From positions 2,108,001-2,172,000 of the forward strand of contig OY101116.1 of assembly GCA_956465555.1 (NCBI GenBank): a stretch of DNA of 64,000 bases. Reading direction: 5' to 3'. Position numbers and translations under genes: made by a program. The number at the start of each line of letters is the position of its first letter. The stretch's first letter is position 1. This DNA comes from Nitzschia sp. pyKryTriq1 (Eukaryota > Bacillariophyta > Bacillariophyceae > Bacillariales > Bacillariaceae). Positions 63,931 to 64,000 of this stretch are shown here, in pieces. The notes under the pieces were generated by a model. That model made no database searches and had not been told where the DNA came from. It saw nothing but the letters and a program-made list of their open reading frames with translations.

Positions 63931-64000
63931 CTGAGATAATTTTTCTTACAAACACCAAGACAACGTCACCACAGAATGAATCAATCCCACCACTTACGTG

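Noticed and set aside
1-64000. tRNA or rRNA genes
   Set aside because: I looked for B-box-like GTTCGANNC words with matching arms and found none outside coding sequence. A covariance-model scan would be decisive, and small RNA genes could have been missed.

Overview
The window reads as nuclear DNA of a diatom (stramenopile alga). Four things point there: short spliceosomal introns with GTAAG-type donors (most 57-121 bp); a myosin with the class XXIX layout (motor, IQ motifs, a long CBS-domain array, PB1, tail anchor), which is stramenopile-specific as far as I know; signal peptides followed by ASGF- or CLGF-like plastid motifs; and gag remnants like those of diatom Ty1/copia elements. I cannot name the species. 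Intron coordinates were read by eye from GT-AG boundaries that keep the reading frame.

Layout. 1-5.9 kb: a cysteine/coiled-coil protein of unknown function, a small 4-TM protein and a CDP-alcohol phosphotransferase. 5.9-11.4 kb: a three-exon myosin with ankyrin repeats and a FYVE-like finger. 12.3-17.2 kb: an ammonium transporter and the proteasome subunit RPN1. 18.4-25.1 kb: a CIA30-domain protein, a JmjC oxygenase, a PPOX-fold flavoprotein, a PGAM5-like phosphatase and a small secreted Gly/Arg-rich protein. 25.5-27 kb: a decayed copia gag. 27.1-31 kb: a nitronate monooxygenase, a tail-anchored STI1-repeat protein and an FMN reductase. 31.4-35.9 kb: a tyrosine-recombinase scrap, a prolyl-oligopeptidase homologue lacking its catalytic Ser and His, and a probable plastid coiled-coil protein. 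36.5-37 kb: a second gag fragment about 98% identical to the first.

37.4-47.0 kb: one 9.6-kb, three-exon gene for a 3138-residue class XXIX-like myosin with 16 CBS domains. Its array contains a recent, apparently sequence-identical internal duplication with a 1053-bp period. 48.8-56.7 kb: a HOP2-like protein with two added zinc modules, an MDR oxidoreductase, a small Tat-type lumen protein and a PX-domain (sorting-nexin-like) protein. 58.2-64 kb: an unknown membrane protein, a Tat-targeted DUF1499 protein, a DUF3593/DUF2499 plastid membrane protein and the 3' part of CSN4.

Neighbours are mostly unrelated in function, as expected in a compact eukaryotic genome. Loose themes are membrane traffic and cytoskeleton (two myosins, PX protein) and plastid or thylakoid targeting (four proteins). 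Intergenic DNA is unusually rich in GTAC-based palindromes, above all TACCGGTA. No tRNA, rRNA or CRISPR array was recognised.
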